This document shows positions 60,845 to 64,000 of a stretch of DNA of 64,000 bases, one piece after another. Made by a program: the position numbers and the translations under genes. The notes beneath the pieces are model-generated. The model saw only the letters and a list, made by a program, of their open reading frames with translations. It did no database searches and was not told the origin of the DNA. The stretch spans positions 1 to 64,000 of the forward strand of contig NZ_BDBU01000011.1 of the NCBI RefSeq assembly GCF_001613145.1, given 5' to 3'. Source of the stretch: Nocardia jejuensis NBRC 103114 (GTDB lineage Bacteria; Actinomycetota; Actinomycetes; Mycobacteriales; Mycobacteriaceae). The first letter of the stretch is position 1. Each line of letters opens with the position of its first letter.

Positions 60845-63079
60845 TCAGTTGAGGACGGTCGCCAAGGCCGATAGGTCGGCGTCGGCGATCTCGGAAATGC
60901 CCTCGGCGGTCACCTCGATGACGCGCGCGGTGCCGATGTCGAAGAACAGACCCGACACGCTGATCCCGCGGCGCCGCACCGCATCCCGAACCACCGGATG
61001 CGCGCGCAGGGTGCCCAGCTGGACGGCGATATTGACCATGCTGAGCTGGTCGGTGACGCCGAACCCGGCGGCCGCGGCGGCCTGGGCGACCGGATGATGC
61101 CCGAGCGTGAAACGCTCGAGGCTGGGCCGGCCGTGTGCGAGCCACGCGCCCAGTCCCGCTCCCGTGGGCGCACCCGCCAGCAGGGCTTTCATTGCGCCGC
61201 ACGAGGAATGGCCGCAGACCACCACGTGATCGACCGCCAGCTCCTCGATCGCGAACGCCAGCGCGGCCTCGATGGAACTGTCACGTCCGTTGGCGGGGAC
61301 CAGGTTTCCGACATTGCGCACCGTGAACAGATCACCGGGTCCGGTATTGGTGATCACGTTCGGCACGATGCGCGAATCGGCGCACGTGATGAACAGCGAG
61401 TGCGGATTCTGCCCGTCTCGCAGCTCGTCCAGATGCGGGCGAACCACGTGGGCGTTGCGGCGATGGTAGGTCGCCACGCCCTGGGTGACCGGGTTGCGGC
61501 TCTCCCCGTCCTGACCGGGACTCTCGCCGTCCTGCTCGGGGCGAAGCACCTCGTCCAGCAGGCCGCGAGCCCGCCCGCGCACCGGCGGACCGGTCAGCGA
61601 GTCGGCCATCGAGGCGGTGCCGAGTTCCACGAACTCGACTGTGCCGCCCGTGCTTTCGTGCTGACGCGCCCAGTCGTGAATGGCCTCGTAGGCGGCGTGG
61701 TCCAGGAAGTCCACGCTCATCTCGATCAGCGCGGTGACGCCCTCGGGCACCTTGGCCAGCTCCGAGGACAGCTTGGGCAGCGCCAGGAAGGTGCAGGTGC
61801 CGTCGATGCTGACCAGCCAGCGATCGGTACCGACCGGGGCGGCCGACACCGCGACGCGCACCACGCGCCACAGCAGCAGCGCGAAGGCCAGCAGCAGACC
61901 GATCAGCACGCCCTCGAGCAGGTTCAGGAACACCACGCCGAGCACCGTGACCGTGTACACCGCGATATCGCCGGTGCGGCGGGCGAGCCGGATGTGCGCC
62001 AGCTTCACCAGCTGGATGCCGATCACGATCAGCAGACCGGCGAGCGCGGACTTGGGAATCTGCTCCACCACGGCCACCAGGGCCACGGCGAACACCAGCA
62101 GCCAGATTCCGTGCAGGAACGCCGACGCGCGAGAGCGCGCCCCCGCTTGCACATTGGTGGCGCTGCGCACGATGACGCCGGTGACCGGCAGACCGCCGAG
62201 CAGGCCGGAGGTCATATTGGCCGCGCCCTGTGCGACGAGTTCGCGATCGAAATCGGTGCGCGGGCCGGTGTGCATCTTGTCGACGGCGACCGCCGAGAGC
62301 AGGCTCTCGACGCTGGCGATCAGTGCGATGGTGAGCACGGCCAGTGCGACCGCTCCCCAGTTTCCGCTGGGCATCTGCGGGAGACCGATCGCGTCGAACA
62401 GCGAGCCGCTCAACACGATTCGCTCCGGATTGCCGGGCAGCACGAGTGAGAGCACGGTGCCGATGACGACCGCGACCAGCGGCCCGGGCAGCATCTTGAA
62501 CCTGCCGGGCACGTACTTCCAGCTCAGCATGATGGCGATCACGACCAAGCCGATGGCGAAGTCGTCGCCGTGCAGGCTCAGCAATTCGCTGGGCAGCTGC
62601 ACGAGATTCTGGAACGCACTGCTGCGCGATGCTCCCCCGAGCAGGACGTGCAGCTGTTGCAGGGCGATGGTGATACCGATGCCGGCCAGCATCGCGTGCA
62701 CGACCACGGGTGCGATGGCCAGGGCCGCGCGGGCGATTCGACTCAGACCGAACAGGATCTGCAGAATGCCGGCGGCGACGGTGATGAAACAGGCTGTCTT
62801 CCAGCCGAACTGGTTGATCGTCTCGGCGACGACCACGGTCAGGCCGGCTGCGGGACCGCTGACCTGTAGCGGCGAACCGCCGATCAGGCCCACCACGACG
62901 CCGCCCACGACGGCGGCGATGAGTCCCGCGGCGATCGGGGCGCCGGAGGCGACCGCGATGCCGAGGGACAGTGGTAGTGCGACCAGGAAGACCACAATGG
63001 ATGCGGGCAGATCATGGCGCAGCACGGTGTTGAGCCGGCCGCTGGGTCTGCCTGGCGGTGAATCGGTGTCGATCGACAT
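60845..63079 (-). CDS. SulP transporter - STAS - beta-carbonic anhydrase fusion
   Basis: 744 residues from ATG 63079 (MSIDTDSPPG), with GAAGGAG upstream. About 10-12 membrane spans of a SulP anion transporter (HDLPASIVVFLVALPLSLGIA, GGSPLQVSGPAAGLTVVV, SVESLLSAVAVDKMHTGPRTDFDRELVAQG). Then a STAS domain (WLVSIDGTCTFLALPKLSSEL) and, from about residue 545, a beta-carbonic anhydrase with zinc ligands in TCADSRIVPN and VVVCGHSSCGAM. Mycobacterial Rv3273 has the same design. It probably imports bicarbonate and converts it at the exit. A second, related gene lies just upstream. Confidence 0.95.
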   Translation of the reverse strand: MSIDTDSPPGRPSGRLNTVLRHDLPASIVVFLVALPLSLGIAVASGAPIAAGLIAAVVGGVVVGLIGGSPLQVSGPAAGLTVVVAETINQFGWKTACFITVAAGILQILFGLSRIARAALAIAPVVVHAMLAGIGITIALQQLHVLLGGASRSSAFQNLVQLPSELLSLHGDDFAIGLVVIAIMLSWKYVPGRFKMLPGPLVAVVIGTVLSLVLPGNPERIVLSGSLFDAIGLPQMPSGNWGAVALAVLTIALIASVESLLSAVAVDKMHTGPRTDFDRELVAQGAANMTSGLLGGLPVTGVIVRSATNVQAGARSRASAFLHGIWLLVFAVALVAVVEQIPKSALAGLLIVIGIQLVKLAHIRLARRTGDIAVYTVTVLGVVFLNLLEGVLIGLLLAFALLLWRVVRVAVSAAPVGTDRWLVSIDGTCTFLALPKLSSELAKVPEGVTALIEMSVDFLDHAAYEAIHDWARQHESTGGTVEFVELGTASMADSLTGPPVRGRARGLLDEVLRPEQDGESPGQDGESRNPVTQGVATYHRRNAHVVRPHLDELRDGQNPHSLFITCADSRIVPNVITNTGPGDLFTVRNVGNLVPANGRDSSIEAALAFAIEELAVDHVVVCGHSSCGAMKALLAGAPTGAGLGAWLAHGRPSLERFTLGHHPVAQAAAAAGFGVTDQLSMVNIAVQLGTLRAHPVVRDAVRRRGISVSGLFFDIGTARVIEVTAEGISEIADADLSALATVLN

Positions 63080-63241
63080 GGCGCTCCTTCTCCGAAGCGA
63101 TCTCGCTCCGCAAGAGACATGTGCTGAGGGGCATCGAATACTGCTGTGGACGGCGTTGGCCACAGACTCACCGGACGAGCTGTCGCAAGATTAGAAGTAA
63201 AGACTTAGCAAAGCCTGAGAAAACTTGCGCCACAATCTGAA

Positions 63242-63275
63242 ACGGGCGCGAACCCTTCGCAGGATTCGCGCCCGT
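63242..63275 (-). terminator. Terminator between the two carbonic anhydrase genes
   Basis: A perfect 11-bp stem (ACGGGCGCGAA / TTCGCGCCCGT) with a 12-nt loop, just after the stop at 63286 on the minus strand. The downstream SulP fusion therefore probably has its own promoter in 63080-63241. Confidence 0.8.
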
Positions 63276-63285
63276 GACCGGAATA

Positions 63286-64000
63286 TCACGCAGGTTGTGC
63301 TGCTACAGGCCGTCCGACGTCGTCGATCTCGGCGATGCCGTCGACGGTGACCTCCACCACTCTGGCGGTGGAGATGTCGAAGAACAGACCCGAGAGCACC
63401 ACTCCGCGCTCGATGACCCCGCGGCGCACCACCGGATGCGCGTAGAGCGTCTCCAACTGCACGGCCACGTTCACCATGCCCAACTGATCCACCGGCCGGT
63501 AGCCGGCAGCGGCCGCCGCCAGCGCCACCGGATGCCCGAGCCGGTACCGCAGCAGACTCGGCTGCGCGTGCGCCAGCCAATGATCCAGATTCGACCCGGT
63601 CACCGCCTCGGAGTGCAGCGCCTCCATCGCACCGCAGCCCGAATGCCCGCACACCACGACCGAGCGCACGTCGAGTTTGTCCAGGGCATAGATGAGCGCG
63701 GCCTCCATCGAGGAATCCTGCCCGTCCGTCGGAATCAGATTGCCGACATTGCGCACCGTGAACAGATCACCGGGACCGCTGTTGGTGATGACGTTCGGCA
63801 CGATGCGCGAATCGGCGCAGGTGACGAACAGCGAATCCGGCTCCTGGCTGTCGCGCAGCACCCCCAGATGCGGTCGCACCACATGCGCGTGACTGCGGTG
63901 GTAGGCGGCCACTCCCGCCACGATCGGATCCACATCGGCGCCGGTGCGCCGCCACGGTCCCAGCACCTCGTTGAGCATGTGCCGCGAATGTCCGCGCGCG
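63286..64000 (-). CDS. Beta-carbonic anhydrase domain, probably end of a second SulP-CA fusion (5' part outside window)
   Basis: A beta-carbonic anhydrase with zinc ligands in VTCADSRIVPN and VVVCGHSGCGAMEAL, and full-length domain landmarks (FTVRNVGNLIP, DQLGMVNVAVQLE). The frame stays open to the window edge before the first ATG at 63978. The residues there, ARGHSRHMLNEVLGP, resemble the STAS-CA linker RARGLLDEVLRP of the gene downstream. This suggests that the coding region continues into a SulP part outside the window. If translation begins at 63978 instead, it is a 230-residue free enzyme. Confidence 0.85.
   Translation of the reverse strand, partial: ARGHSRHMLNEVLGPWRRTGADVDPIVAGVAAYHRSHAHVVRPHLGVLRDSQEPDSLFVTCADSRIVPNVITNSGPGDLFTVRNVGNLIPTDGQDSSMEAALIYALDKLDVRSVVVCGHSGCGAMEALHSEAVTGSNLDHWLAHAQPSLLRYRLGHPVALAAAAAGYRPVDQLGMVNVAVQLETLYAHPVVRRGVIERGVVLSGLFFDISTARVVEVTVDGIAEIDDVGRPVAAQPA

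Noticed and set aside
1..64000. tRNA, rRNA, transposase, integrase or prophage genes
   Set aside because: None of the typical sequences (tRNA arms, DDE or tyrosine recombinase motifs, phage structural genes) were seen anywhere in the window.

Overview
The window is about 64 kb of very GC-rich chromosome from an actinobacterium of the order Mycobacteriales, most probably Nocardia or a close relative. The lineage call rests on two things. The first is the content: PimA, the PI-mannoside acyltransferase, a phosphatidylinositol-phosphate synthase and an actinobacterial Rel. The second is gene order that follows, from memory, the Mycobacterium tuberculosis order rel-apt-(Rv2585c-like)-secF-secD-yajC ... 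ruvB-ruvA-ruvC ... yebC-pdxT-tesB-pdxS ... nudix-pimA-patA-pgsA-HIT-thrS. All of this backbone lies on the minus strand. The genus itself is inference. No rRNA, tRNA, CRISPR array, transposase or integrase was seen.

Layout. (1) 1-5039: a minus-strand, partly overlapping cluster resembling a type IV secretion or conjugation system: VirB6/TrbL-like, VirB8-like and VirB2-like membrane proteins, a bitopic protein, and two consecutive MinD/ParA-like proteins that both lack the Walker A lysine. (2) 5322-8248: small metabolic genes (SDR dehydrogenase, ppnP, hydrolase). (3) 8322-21446: the rel/apt/sec backbone, interrupted by an ABC-F protein, a large wall hydrolase (M23 + lytic transglycosylase + a dead NlpC/P60 domain) and a tandem pair of small membrane proteins. 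(4) 21578-35130: a block of about 13.5 kb between yajC and ruvB, holding a Baeyer-Villiger-type monooxygenase with its TetR regulator, a protein made of four DivIVA-like modules, and a catabolic cluster for an unknown nitrogenous compound. That cluster has an ABC importer, TauE-type permease, two cytosine-deaminase-family amidohydrolases, amidase, formamidase-type amidase and two GntR regulators, with TCGTATAC-type palindromes at several promoters. (5) 35274-46074: ruvCAB with an SOS box, yebC, the PLP synthase genes pdxT and pdxS, tesB, and inserted genes (KimA-like potassium transporter, degenerate kinase-like protein, MHYT protein, acetyltransferase).

(6) 46519-51192: a nine-gene envelope-stress operon starting with an ECF sigma factor, then an anti-sigma/Asp23 fusion, more Asp23-type proteins, small membrane proteins and an AmaP-like anchor. 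Most junctions overlap by 4 nt. A CsbD stress protein is divergent from it. (7) 51680-59184: EthD protein, then the PI/PIM lipid operon from thrS through HIT, pgsA, acyltransferase and pimA to a LemA-Nudix membrane protein. (8) 59528-64000: a FhuF-like ferric reductase and two consecutive carbonic-anhydrase genes. The first is a complete SulP-STAS-carbonic anhydrase fusion; the second runs off the window and is probably the same kind of fusion.

The strongest candidates for little-described biology are the secretion-like cluster with paired lysine-less MinD-like proteins, the sigma/anti-sigma-Asp23 operon, the four-module DivIVA protein and the GntR-controlled catabolic cluster. All functional statements come from reading motifs and neighbourhoods by eye; no database search was run.
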